From: Amoebophrya sp. AT5.2
Taxonomy: Eukaryota; Sar; Dinophyceae; Syndiniales; Amoebophryaceae
Reading direction: 5' to 3'
DNA: 11,676 nucleotides
Assembly: GCA_005223375.1 (NCBI GenBank)
Contig: RXOD01005993.1
Coordinates: forward strand, 1 to 11,676
The position numbers and the translations under genes are program-made. The notes beneath the pieces were generated by a model. It saw only the letters and a program-made list of their open reading frames with translations. It was not told the DNA's origin and did no database searches. Numbering within the stretch: position 1 is the stretch's first letter; every line of letters begins with the position of its first letter. Shown one piece after another: positions 1-6,827 of this stretch.

Positions 1-133
1 CCGGCACTCCCGGGCACGCCCGGCAGACCCGGGCACGCCCGGCAGACCCGGGCACGCCCGTCACTCCCGGGCAGGTCCGGCAGACCCGGGCGCTTCCGGC
101 ACTCCCGGGCACGCCCGGCACTCCCGGGCATTT
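1..133. repeat. Seven tandem copies of a 19-bp GC-rich unit
   Basis: Seven consecutive 19-bp units start at 1, 20, 39, 58, 77, 96 and 115. The consensus is ccggcactcccgggcacgc, with variants such as cagacc for cactcc and different last three bases. The array reaches the left edge of the window, so its full length is unknown. The unit is GC-rich and contains the cccggg hexamer. There are no unique spacers, so this is a minisatellite and not a CRISPR array. It probably lies inside a minus-strand coding exon. Confidence 0.95.
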
Positions 134-345
134 CCGGCGAAGGGGCCGGCTTCCGAGGCCACGCGGGTCGACATCGCTGCGCTTCTGGATGAATGAAGCA
201 CACAAAACGTAGTAGCGCTTCTTATTCTTAAGGAGCATGTCTGGGCGGTAGTTCTTCATAGCCAGTGGGCGGATGGCCCCGACGGCGTCACCGGCGTGCA
301 CGTGAAGACCTCCCACCTGAATCTTTATGGCGGAACCAGGTAGTA
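1..345 (-). CDS. Partial minus-strand exon of an unrecognised protein (runs off left edge)
   Basis: The minus strand is open from about 345 to the window edge, roughly 114 codons, in the frame with codon first bases at 337, 334 and so on. The product begins with a mixed, ordinary-looking segment (residues such as GGLHVHAGDAVGAIRPLAMK, then a Lys/Arg/Tyr-rich stretch including KKRYYVLCASF). It then enters a 19-residue repeat with Cys, Pro, Gly and Val, encoded by the 19-bp array. There is no in-frame start suited to a first exon. A pyrimidine-rich tract ending in ccag (minus strand, AG at 347-346) would serve as a 3' splice site, so this is probably an internal or last exon with the rest of the gene beyond position 1. 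I recognise no domain. The plus strand is also open in an overlapping frame for about 45 codons (roughly 200-345), which weakens the strand assignment. Confidence 0.4.
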
Positions 346-513
346 CTGGTAAATGGCTAAGCGGTAAGTGAAATTTTTTCGGGGCTTTTCGGGGTCCCCT
401 TTGGTTACGTGCTAAGAGGACGAACAGGTCCGCAGTAGGGGCACAGGCGTCTACTTTGGTCGCGTTTGGCAGGACTGGCATTCCTGCACCCTCTGGCTGG
501 CAACCAATGCTAA
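346..513. other. Short gap between opposed genes; no gene seen
   Basis: No convincing coding segment is seen. On the plus strand, GTAAGTG at 364-370 has a textbook 5' splice-site sequence, and a short T run follows it. On the minus strand the same stretch is the proposed 3' splice-site region of the left-hand exon. The missing 5' exon of the gene at 514-1786 could lie here, but I could not place it. Confidence 0.3.
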
Positions 514-1786
514 TATCCTGCCACCATTCTAGCCAGTGGCTTGCCTCTGCCAGCACTTCCCCCGACGCCCCCACGGTTCATCTCCTACCCTCTACGAGAC
601 GCACTCACCATCGCCAAGGGAACCCAACAGTACACAGCACTTACCAGCTCCCTACCTACAACCACCTGGTCCCGTCATAATCTCCCCACTGCGCAACTTC
701 TCCACCAAACCTTCGACGGGAATAAATCCTTCTACGTCGACAACTGGACGGGACATCTGAAGCACCTGCTCAGTCAAGCAACGCTCACGGACTGGGGTCG
801 TGGCTTAGCAGGTGGTGCCGGAAATGCAACTGCAAGAAGTGCGGGCGCCAACAGAACGGGAAACGCCACTGCAGCTGCCCCTACCGCAGTCGTGCCCGTG
901 CTCGCACAGACTGGCAGAAGTGCTGGTGCTCCCGGAGGTGCTAGTGGTTCCCGGGCCCCGATGTCCACCGAGGTCAACATGCCTGATCTGGAGATTGAGC
1001 CCGATTTGGAGGCGGAGGAGGTGGTCGCCTTTCTCCCCGTGTGCAGGGCGAAGCTAAGGGGAACCATCGAAGACTTGACGAAGCACTCCACCTTCGTGGA
1101 GGTGAGGCGGAGGTTCGAAAATGGATGCCGCGAGAACTTGGACGAAAACGTGACGCGGAGAGCGGCGCTGGCGACGCAGAAATGCCTCGAGTTCTCCGAC
1201 TACGTGGTCCACGAAGTGCTCGGCGAAAAAGACGAAGGAGTGAAAATGGCGAAAATCGGTAGCATCTTCAGGATCAAGCTGATCTAGTACACTTATATGG
1301 CGTGGCTATTTTCTTGATCATGATGTTGATGGCCAGATGCAAAACATCGGACGAAAACATCAAATCGTGATGTAGTCGGCTCACGCAGTCGTTTTTTACC
1401 GGTGCTTTTTATTCCCTCCAGGTCACGGCTGCCTGCGTCTCTGCCTGCGGAAGTTCGGCGCGGACCCCCGTTGCGAAGATGTGCCGGGCTACAGCGTCGG
1501 ATCGGCTGCGGGCAGTAGTGGAGCGAGCGGGTCCGCCGCTAGTACTACCGATGGCGTCTTCATGCCTGCGGCGATCGTGGGTTCTCCCGGAGGTCCGGGG
1601 AGTTCTTCTAGTTCTTCTGGGAGCTCGTCTCCTCTCTCCTCCCCCGAAGAGGTGGAGCAATGGTTGAACGCCGAGGAAGCGGAAGATGGACGCATCCAGA
1701 ACTCCTTACCACAAACGGCGAAGACGCACGTGTTCGCGAAGGCGGGGGAGGAGAAAGTGTTCGACGGAACGGTGGAGGACGACTGA
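514..1786 (+). CDS. Saposin-B-like secreted protein, two exons join(514..1258,1422..1786), 5' end uncertain
   Basis: Seen: the frame is open from 514 to 1258. Joining position 1258 to 1422 across a GT-AG interval keeps a phase-1 frame and runs to TGA at 1784-1786. Counted from the first in-frame ATG (961), the joined product is 220 residues with Cys at 28, 56, 75, 103, 107 and 117. The run C-x27-C-x18-C-x27-C-x3-C, with amphipathic helix-like segments between (GTIEDLTKHSTF, SDYVVHEVL), resembles a saposin-B domain. In that family C2-C3 are separated by about 27 residues and the last two Cys lie in a short CxxxxxC-like turn. The first saposin Cys is Leu25 here, and the 56-75 gap is longer than usual. 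Upstream in frame (about 812-960) lies Gly/Ala-rich sequence with NAT and NRT glycosylation sequons. A Ser/Gly-rich tail and an acidic end follow the domain. No ATG lies between 514 and 961, so a 5' exon, probably with the signal peptide, is missing. Saposin-like proteins bind or perturb lipids; the role here is inferred. Confidence 0.5.
1259..1421 (+). other. Inferred 163-bp GT-AG intron, phase 1
   Basis: The 5' splice site reads g|gtagca at 1259. The 3' site is a pyrimidine tract, ctttttattccctccag, ending at 1421. Without removal, the upstream frame stops at TAG 1285-1287. After removal, the downstream exon continues in the same phase and supplies two to three Cys that complete a saposin-like pattern. 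The interval is less GC-rich than the flanking exons. Confidence 0.6.
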
Positions 1787-1826
1787 CTCAGCCACTGATG
1801 GGGTCGTCCTCCACCGTTCCGTCGAA
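1760..1826. repeat. Inverted repeat, 24-bp perfect arms, around the stop codon
   Basis: Arms 1760-1783 and 1803-1826 are exact reverse complements. The 19-nt loop (1784-1802) begins with the TGA stop of the saposin-like gene. The left arm encodes the last residues of that protein (DGTVEDD). In RNA this would be a very stable hairpin immediately at the end of translation. Just beyond the arms, one mismatch is followed by further matching bases. Confidence 0.95.
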
Positions 1827-1851
1827 GACCGTGATGAGCGACTGGTGCTGG

Positions 1852-1901
1852 GGTTGTACTGGGAATGGAGCGCGGACGGGCCGAGGTTGTACTGGGAATG
1901 G
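1852..1901. repeat. 17-bp direct repeat, 33-bp period
   Basis: The sequence ggttgtactgggaatgg occurs exactly at 1852-1868 and again at 1885-1901. The 16 bases between are GC-rich. It lies in the 3' flank of the saposin-like gene, just after the large inverted repeat. Confidence 0.9.
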
Positions 1902-2108
1902 TGGTCGTCGTGAAGATGGAGGGAGCTGGGATCACCATTTCGCACGACTTACCAGAAAATGATTTTGAATGAACTTGCTCTCCTTGTTTTTTCCGAGATC
2001 ACGAGACCCGCGGGTCGTGGAAAAAGATGCCTGCTACTGCTGCAAGACACTTCTTATTTTCCGCACGCAAAATTGCTTTTTTTCGAGATGGTATATAATA
2101 GAAGATAC

Positions 2109-2141
2109 AAAGTGGAATCGGAAAGGATGCGATTCCATTTT
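2109..2141. repeat. Hairpin with 12-bp stem upstream of member 1
   Basis: The arms 2109-2120 and 2130-2141 pair over 12 positions (core ggaatcg with cgattcc, one G-T wobble) around a 9-nt loop. It lies about 15 bases downstream of a tatataa stretch. Possible roles are an RNA structure or a protein-binding palindrome; nothing here decides between them. Confidence 0.6.
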
Positions 2142-2413
2142 CAGGGTTAGATTTTTCTTTCACCGGATCATTTTTGTGAGTCGGTTTTCGGTGTCACGCT
2201 CGTCCAAATGCAACGGTCCAAAACGGAGAAAGTAAAGAAAGATCAGGCAAACGGAAAAGAGCTAGCGCTCAGGATCCCACGGAAAAAAGTATATAAGTTT
2301 CTAAACGACCTTAACCTTTGAAACTAGCATCCATCTTGAAAAAAAAATGAACGAGCCCAGCCGGTTCTAACTGTGTATTCACTCCTTTGGCGCTGTAGAG
2401 TGAAGTCTGTAAA

Positions 2414-2472
2414 GCGGACGAAAAAAGTAAAAGAAGCTAACTACCACTTATCGCGGACGAAAAAAGTAAAAG
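2414..2472. repeat. 20-bp direct repeat, 39-bp period
   Basis: The 20-bp sequence gcggacgaaaaaagtaaaag is present exactly at 2414-2433 and 2453-2472, separated by 19 unrelated bases. It lies about 270-330 bp before the member 1 start codon. It may be a duplicated regulatory element or slippage product. Confidence 0.9.
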
Positions 2473-2739
2473 CGGCATTTATTTTAGCGAGGCCCTTCTG
2501 TTGTATCATCTGATCGGGCTTGCTCGTAGTGCTGCGAACGTTTACCCCAAGTTGGGCAAGTCAATCAACCAATCTGATACGTCTCAACTTCAACATCAAT
2601 CAAGCTTTACTTCGATCACGCATTTTCTTCCACCTTCTGACTATCTACCACTAGTGCTCGCACCACGACCAGCACCTCCAGTTATCATTATCTTTCTTCA
2701 TTCGAAGAAGTCGGCTTTTTCCTCGGAAACAAGAACAAG

Positions 2740-4662
2740 ATGTCGCTTTTTCTTCATCCGCTCCTCTGCTTTTGGTGGCTCGGTGTCGTGCGGGGAATGG
2801 ATCTCTCGCCCGCATCGGTTGGATCCCCATCTGATCCTCTGCTTCAGGTGGAGGCGCTGCCCGGCACCAACATTACCCCGAGCACCACGTCGCCGCGGAG
2901 TCCGGCGAAGAAAGAACTGAAACTCCTCAACAGAGCCTACTCGGCTACGGAGCTGCAAGAAATAAAGGCATCCAGGAATAAAGCCAGCGCGGAACAACAA
3001 GTCCTGCTCCAAGACAACGAGTCCACTGCAGGAAGCAGCAACATGAAGGCGGACGAGTGTCTGGGGGAAGCAGGAGGGAGTAAACCACGCCACTTCCTGA
3101 TGTTGGGTAGCGATAGCGTCCCGAACGGTCGGCCGGTGGTCGCCGCGTCCTCTCTAGATCTACTAGAAGACGAATTTTCCCTGCTGCGGATTGATCATGA
3201 ACAAGGAGCTTCGTCATCTTGCTCCACCCGCCGGATTGACGAGGTTGATGTTCCATCGCCTTCGGTGGAGAATGAGGCCGAGGCGTCGCTGTTTCCGCGG
3301 AAAAACGCTCTCGTGAAAGAGCGGCCCTCGCAGTTTCCGCGGGTTCTCCCGTTGGTTCTGCCCTCTGTCCTTGGCGAAAATTTCGAAAAATGGCGTCCGT
3401 ACGCGCTGGCGAGCGCGTGCGTGGAGGGTAGCGAGGCGGTCACGTACGGGGGCCTTGGTGTCCGCCGGTTTGTCACGAGGGTGTTTGTGGATGTGTTCCT
3501 GCGAACTGCGGGAGACGGCGAAATAGATTGGTTATTCCCTCAGGGTGCCGCAGAGAGGCTTTCCAACAGCGTGCGTTTTCGCTCCCAGGCGGCGCTCGAC
3601 CAAATGCACGCGGCGATGACTGACGGCGAACTGGATGAGGCGACACGGTTTCGGGATGCAATTGCGTTGGAACTGCGGGATGGGTTGCGGAAGTGGATGC
3701 GGAAGCGCTACGAGGACCAGAGCGCGAAGATGAAGCGGCCCGTAGCGGCCTCTCTGTCGTCCGACTGGGTCTCATCCGTTGTCGCCGCCGGCAGCACCGA
3801 GGATAATCATGGTCAGGCACCCGATTCGGAGGACGCTTCTGAGACGAGTCGCATACCGCTGCTGGATGAATACCTACCGAAGCTTCTACATGACATCAAG
3901 GCGTACGAGAGGCACAACCTCAAGGCAAAATGCAGAAAATACCAAACCACGGAAGCAGGGGATGCTGGGGATCTGACAGCTGCTGCGCCAAGTTTCTTCG
4001 AGCGGCTCTTGTTTGAGGAATTGCCGAGTAACGTCCAGGTATTTCCGATCCCACACACGCGAGCTGACGTCGACGCTGCGAAGGCGGATCAAAACGACCA
4101 GTGGGACTTCGAAGGTACAACGACATCGGATCAAAACGACGGACGATCGGCCGGCGTGGCCGCCTGGCGGCGGCTGGCCCCGACGAAAAAGACGAGGGAC
4201 CGCCTGCGACTGATGACGGACATAATCGCGGACAGCCGTTACTCCTGGCGGTTTGCGAAAGTGCGCGTGGCTAAAGGTAGTCGTGTCTTCCTGGAGGAGG
4301 AATCTTCTGCCCCTGGAGAGAAGGCGGAGAATATGAATATTTCGTGGGGACGAGCCTCCCATTACTATCGTCCGCGGCCGGAGGCCTGGGCTGCCGATGC
4401 CCCCGCACCGGAACGCAGCATTCGGATCGCCGTCGAGTATCTTCGCATCCAAAACCAAAAGTCCGGATCTTCGCAGTCGAGTATCTACGCTCTCACTTTC
4501 AATTTCGTGCTCGAGGTGCCGCGAACCAGCGCCCTGCAGGAGGGGGACCGGGGAACAAGTCTTTTGCGGCTTCGCAGACTGTATCTGCACTTGGTGAAAG
4601 GTCTGGGAGACGATCCGTCGGCGGAAGGAGAAGAGACCGGCCTGGCATTTGCTTTCCAATAG
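2740..4662 (+). CDS. Secreted protein of unrecognised paralogous family, member 1 (640 aa, intact, intronless)
   Basis: The ATG at 2740 opens a single 640-codon frame ending in TAG. This start is preferred because residues 1-19 form a good signal peptide: a hydrophobic core of Leu, Phe and Trp followed by VVRG. The mature protein has a low-complexity Ser/Pro/Glu region (20-135). Blocks shared with member 2 follow: SATELQ (68-73), LEDEF..LRID (142-152), a Leu/Val/Pro stretch RVLPLVLPSVLGE (201-213), VTYG then GLGVRRFVTRVF (234-249), PLLDEYLPKL (373-382), PSFFERLL (417-424), SWRFAK (502-507), RSIRIAVEYL (559-568), RLRRLYLHL (610-618) and a terminal GLAFAF. Residues 286-312 resemble a UVR helical hairpin motif (L..M..A....LDEA..FRD.I). 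I see no transmembrane segment after the signal peptide and no enzyme signature. The product is probably exported or lumenal; the function is unknown. From residue 377 onward it is duplicated in member 3. Confidence 0.85.
   Translation: MSLFLHPLLCFWWLGVVRGMDLSPASVGSPSDPLLQVEALPGTNITPSTTSPRSPAKKELKLLNRAYSATELQEIKASRNKASAEQQVLLQDNESTAGSSNMKADECLGEAGGSKPRHFLMLGSDSVPNGRPVVAASSLDLLEDEFSLLRIDHEQGASSSCSTRRIDEVDVPSPSVENEAEASLFPRKNALVKERPSQFPRVLPLVLPSVLGENFEKWRPYALASACVEGSEAVTYGGLGVRRFVTRVFVDVFLRTAGDGEIDWLFPQGAAERLSNSVRFRSQAALDQMHAAMTDGELDEATRFRDAIALELRDGLRKWMRKRYEDQSAKMKRPVAASLSSDWVSSVVAAGSTEDNHGQAPDSEDASETSRIPLLDEYLPKLLHDIKAYERHNLKAKCRKYQTTEAGDAGDLTAAAPSFFERLLFEELPSNVQVFPIPHTRADVDAAKADQNDQWDFEGTTTSDQNDGRSAGVAAWRRLAPTKKTRDRLRLMTDIIADSRYSWRFAKVRVAKGSRVFLEEESSAPGEKAENMNISWGRASHYYRPRPEAWAADAPAPERSIRIAVEYLRIQNQKSGSSQSSIYALTFNFVLEVPRTSALQEGDRGTSLLRLRRLYLHLVKGLGDDPSAEGEETGLAFAFQ
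3292..3342. repeat. Repeated tttccgcgg motif flanking a small hairpin within member 1
   Basis: The 12-bp palindrome tttccgcggaaa lies at 3292-3303. Its first nine bases recur at 3334-3342, and a small inverted pair (cgctct / agagcg) lies between them. In the protein alignment this stretch corresponds to the place where member 2 carries its 75-bp palindrome, just before the shared Leu/Val/Pro block. Confidence 0.6.
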
Positions 4663-4757
4663 TCGAAACTAAAATCTACTTTTATGAAAAATGAATCGGA
4701 AAGATCGGAGGGCGCCGGGTGGGCGCGTGGTTTATTTTTCTAGAATGAATTCTTGCT

Positions 4758-4860
4758 TCCTGCGAGGCTCGCAGGAGGCGCGAGGCTGAAAGAGACCTCG
4801 TGGCGAGGTCGTGTGTGACTGTGGCCACATAGAAGTCATAGTCATGGTCATAGTCATAGT
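4758..4860. repeat. Two hairpins plus gtcata hexamer repeat in the 3' flank of member 1
   Basis: A 19-bp odd palindrome lies at 4758-4776 (9-bp arms, tcctgcgag / ctcgcagga, one central base). A second hairpin follows at 4794-4810 (gacctcg / cgaggtc, 3-nt loop). About four copies of gtcata or gtcatg then occupy 4835-4860. All three are kept in the duplicated copy (10818-10836, 10854-10870, 10895-10920), with only one base change in an arm. They begin about 95 bp after the stop codon, so they are probably in the 3' untranslated region. Confidence 0.75.
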
Positions 4861-5002
4861 GGAGCAACAGGGCTTGGTCTAGCGCTAAGGATCGAATGTA
4901 ATAGAAAGGTATTCTTTCTTGTTCATTATGAAGGTTGTGGAACAGATACAGAAACGCAGTTTTCGCTTAGAAGGCCGACGAAAGTTGCCACCACCTGCAG
5001 CT

Positions 5003-5188
5003 TCATCTATTGATCCGGAAAAGAAACGAATTATTAAGAGCCATCCCTGCCTGCTCCAAATAAGTACTAAAGAACTCAGGTTTATCTTCATGTTGGTTTT
5101 TACACCTCTTAGTCTTAAACTTGTTGCCGCCTCCACTGACTACGTTCGTGCTATCGCTGGCGCATCTCTTTAGTCTGCAGCTGCTCAA
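5003..5188 (-). CDS. Possible small minus-strand exon or ORF, kept in both duplicate copies
   Basis: The minus strand is open for about 60 codons, from a point just after taagtataattgagcag (5188) to TGA at 5003. The matching stretch in the duplicate (11274-11074) is also open, about 66 codons, and ends with the same Asn-Arg-stop. Several indels separate the copies. The three in the middle are multiples of three, and a 4-base loss and 4-base gain near the end cancel. Aligned codons show about three replacement and four silent changes. There is no ATG start and stops lie immediately upstream, so if coding it would be a spliced exon, with the tattaattgagcag-like sequence as 3' splice site. I recognise no domain. 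It may also be non-coding and conserved by chance. Confidence 0.2.
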   Translation of the reverse strand: MSSCRLKRCASDSTNVVSGGGNKFKTKRCKNQHEDKPEFFSTYLEQAGMALNNSFLFRINR

Positions 5189-5855
5189 TTATACTTAGAC
5201 GAGAACAAGTATTGCCCTTTTGGAGGTGTCGTGGGGTCGCGCAGCAGCTAGCAAATTTCAAGCGCAGGCGCTTTTCGTTCATAAAGCACCGGGCACGTCG
5301 AAAATGTATTTTGAACGCCGACTTGGTCGTCAGGTGGACGATCCATTGATTGAAGGACCGCAGCACTACTTAAAACTATTTAGGGCCCAACGGCTGATCG
5401 CTAGAAGCTAATGAACTACCAGTATTTCCTCGCTATCCTCTTCTTCGTCCGACATTACTACCTAGTATGGTTTACAGAACCATTGATTTCTATGTCGAAC
5501 GCTTAAAGCGTTTAGCGGACCGCTTCTAGGTAGATCTGTATGATCGTTTGCAGAGGCTGCCTTTTTTGCTCTGCTAAGGTCCACTGCTGAGACCCTGTTG
5601 CCGAGTATAAAAAGGCTTGGCTGAGTATAGCCCTCGGTCTTGGCGGCAGAGTTGACTAGACCTTCTAGTGTAGAATTTCGATTACGTTCCTTCGGCCGCG
5701 CTCACCGACAAAGCCGTTTTTTTTCATAGACCATATAAAAACACGTCTTTCTCTTTTACTTTTTATTATATGGAGAAGCACATATCGCAAGGGACTTCTA
5801 AGGCGTAACACTAACAAGCGTTTTTCAAAATCATGTCTTTCGGGAAAAGTGCTGG

Positions 5856-5882
5856 CGCGCTTTCCCCTAAGGGGGAGGCGCG
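5856..5882. repeat. Hairpin, 12-bp stem, 3-nt loop
   Basis: The arms cgcgctttcccc (5856-5867) and gggggaggcgcg (5871-5882) pair over 12 positions with two G-U wobbles around the loop taa. It is GC-rich in an otherwise AT-leaning intergenic region. Whether it is transcribed cannot be seen. Confidence 0.7.
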
Positions 5883-5990
5883 TCTCGTCCCTCACATACT
5901 CGCACTAGGCGAACTATATTAGTAATCCGAGTGGTTAGATGTAGAACTTAAAGTGCTATCCGCGTAGAACTTTGAACCTTTTCTAGGGAC

Positions 5991-6253
5991 GAGCGGCCTG
6001 AGCTCCGTCTTCTCCATGATGCATCGCGCTTTTTAAATCTAAACTGGCTCCGACTTAGCTCAGAAAACCGATCAGATTTTCGAGGATTTCGTCTGCTACA
6101 CTTTTTAAGGAGCAGCCCGGGCTCTGTCTTCTCCTTCGCGTGTTTTAAACTGGCTCCCTCGGACTTAGCTGAAAGCACCACGCGGCTTTCTGGGGATTTC
6201 GTCTTAAAACACTTGTTAAGGAGCGGCCCGAGCTCTATCTTCTCCTTCGCGTG
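5991..6253. repeat. Degenerate tandem repeat, ~115-bp unit, 2.3 copies
   Basis: Units start at 5991, 6110 and 6221, each opening with gagcggccc-like sequence followed by gctctgtcttctcc. Units 1 and 2 (119 and 111 bp) share further landmarks in order: aactggctcc, ggacttagct, ggatttcgtct and cacttgttaag-like ends. The third unit is cut off after about 33 bp. The copies are well diverged, so the array is not recent. Confidence 0.85.
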
Positions 6254-6827
6254 CAGACAGCTGAAGATGCTGAGATGAGAAATTCTACAACCCCAAAGTC
6301 AGAGCCAAAGCAGGGCTCTTCGCAGCCTCATTCAAAGCATCGGAACATGACCAGGCCTCTCGACAAAGACCCCGTGTTCCTGCAGCGATGCGAGCGTTTA
6401 TTTTTCGTTCTTATCCCCTGCTGTTCTCCTACGAAATGAGAGCTGGATATGGATTTTTTTGAAAGTCGTTTTTTCGAAACAAAATATAGTCGTTCACATT
6501 CATGATCACGCAACGGTCGGCGAGACTGCGCGTTCTATTGATTCGCGGCAAGATCGAGCGGGAACGTCGCACACCTTCAGGATCGAGTCATAAATTACAC
6601 ATGCCCAAGTGAAGTAAGAACCAATTTAATGATCGGCAAGCAAAGCAGGCCAGAATTCTTGTCCACGCGGCCCACGAATTTACGAAGATAAACCGAAGGG
6701 AAGATGAGTCCACAAGTGCGGTTCTGTAAATTAGTCTCTCTTTGACTTCAAAACCAATCGGTATCTAATCGCAAGAACTTTGTTGAGTCCAATTCTTTGA
6801 GCAGTCGTGTGCAATCGCATTAAAAAG

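Larger units (their letters stand above)
1787..2739. other. Intergenic region between saposin-like gene and family member 1
   Basis: No credible gene is seen. The left part holds the right arm of the inverted repeat and the 17-bp direct repeat. The middle is AT-richer and has TATA-like stretches (tatataa at about 2092 and 2291) and a strong hairpin at 2109-2141. A 12-bp palindrome, gacccgcgggtc, lies at 2005-2016. From about 2570 to 2700 the plus strand is rich in C and T, as expected of a 5' leader before the ATG at 2740. An open frame crossing 2501-2920 is in a different phase from the gene and is a chance reading. Confidence 0.5.
3867..5451. repeat. Left copy of a ~1.6-kb segmental duplication (member 1 3' part plus flank)
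   Basis: From tgaatacc at 3867 to about 5451 this segment is repeated at 9921-11526 in the same orientation. In the coding part I count about two dozen substitutions plus a few small indels over roughly 800 bp, or roughly 95% identity. The flank is more diverged but has long perfect blocks. The left junction falls inside the member 1 reading frame, before codon 377. Confidence 0.95.
5452..6827. other. Long intergenic region before member 2; no clear gene
   Basis: No convincing protein gene is seen. Contents: adjacent short palindromes at 5498-5512 (aacgcttaaagcgtt) and 5514-5524 (agcggaccgct); a TATA-like tataaaaagg at about 5605 followed about 110 bp later by a run of eight T (5717-5724); a strong hairpin at 5856-5882; a degenerate tandem repeat at 5991-6253; and a 54-codon ATG frame at 6275-6439 (Ser/Lys/Pro-rich start, Cys-rich end) with no other support. 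The last 300 bp is AT-richer and presumably holds the promoter and leader of member 2. Confidence 0.5.

Noticed and set aside
1..133. CRISPR-like array
   Set aside because: Units are contiguous 19-mers without unique spacers, and the window is eukaryotic in style.
1100..1130. tRNA-like T-arm sequence (ggttcgaaaat)
   Set aside because: It lies inside the saposin-like coding exon and there is no matching acceptor stem or anticodon arm around it.
2501..2920. 139-codon plus-strand frame overlapping the start of member 1
   Set aside because: It has no ATG start, is in another phase, and most of it is the pyrimidine-rich leader. The member 1 frame has the signal peptide and homology.
3886..4659. 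257-codon minus-strand frame in member 1, with a similar one at 9940-10653 in the copy
   Set aside because: Both lie opposite the same duplicated coding sequence, so they are not independent. Their presence follows from the plus-strand codon use and in-frame indels.
4682..4867. Minus-strand frame with an alternating Tyr-Asp stretch (copy at 10739-10987)
   Set aside because: The Tyr-Asp run is only the gtcata hexamer repeat read backwards. The changes between copies that I noted alter residues, and the C-terminal ends differ.
6275..6439. 54-codon ATG frame between the tandem repeat and member 2
   Set aside because: Short, no paralogue in the window, no signal peptide or domain; its length is not beyond chance.
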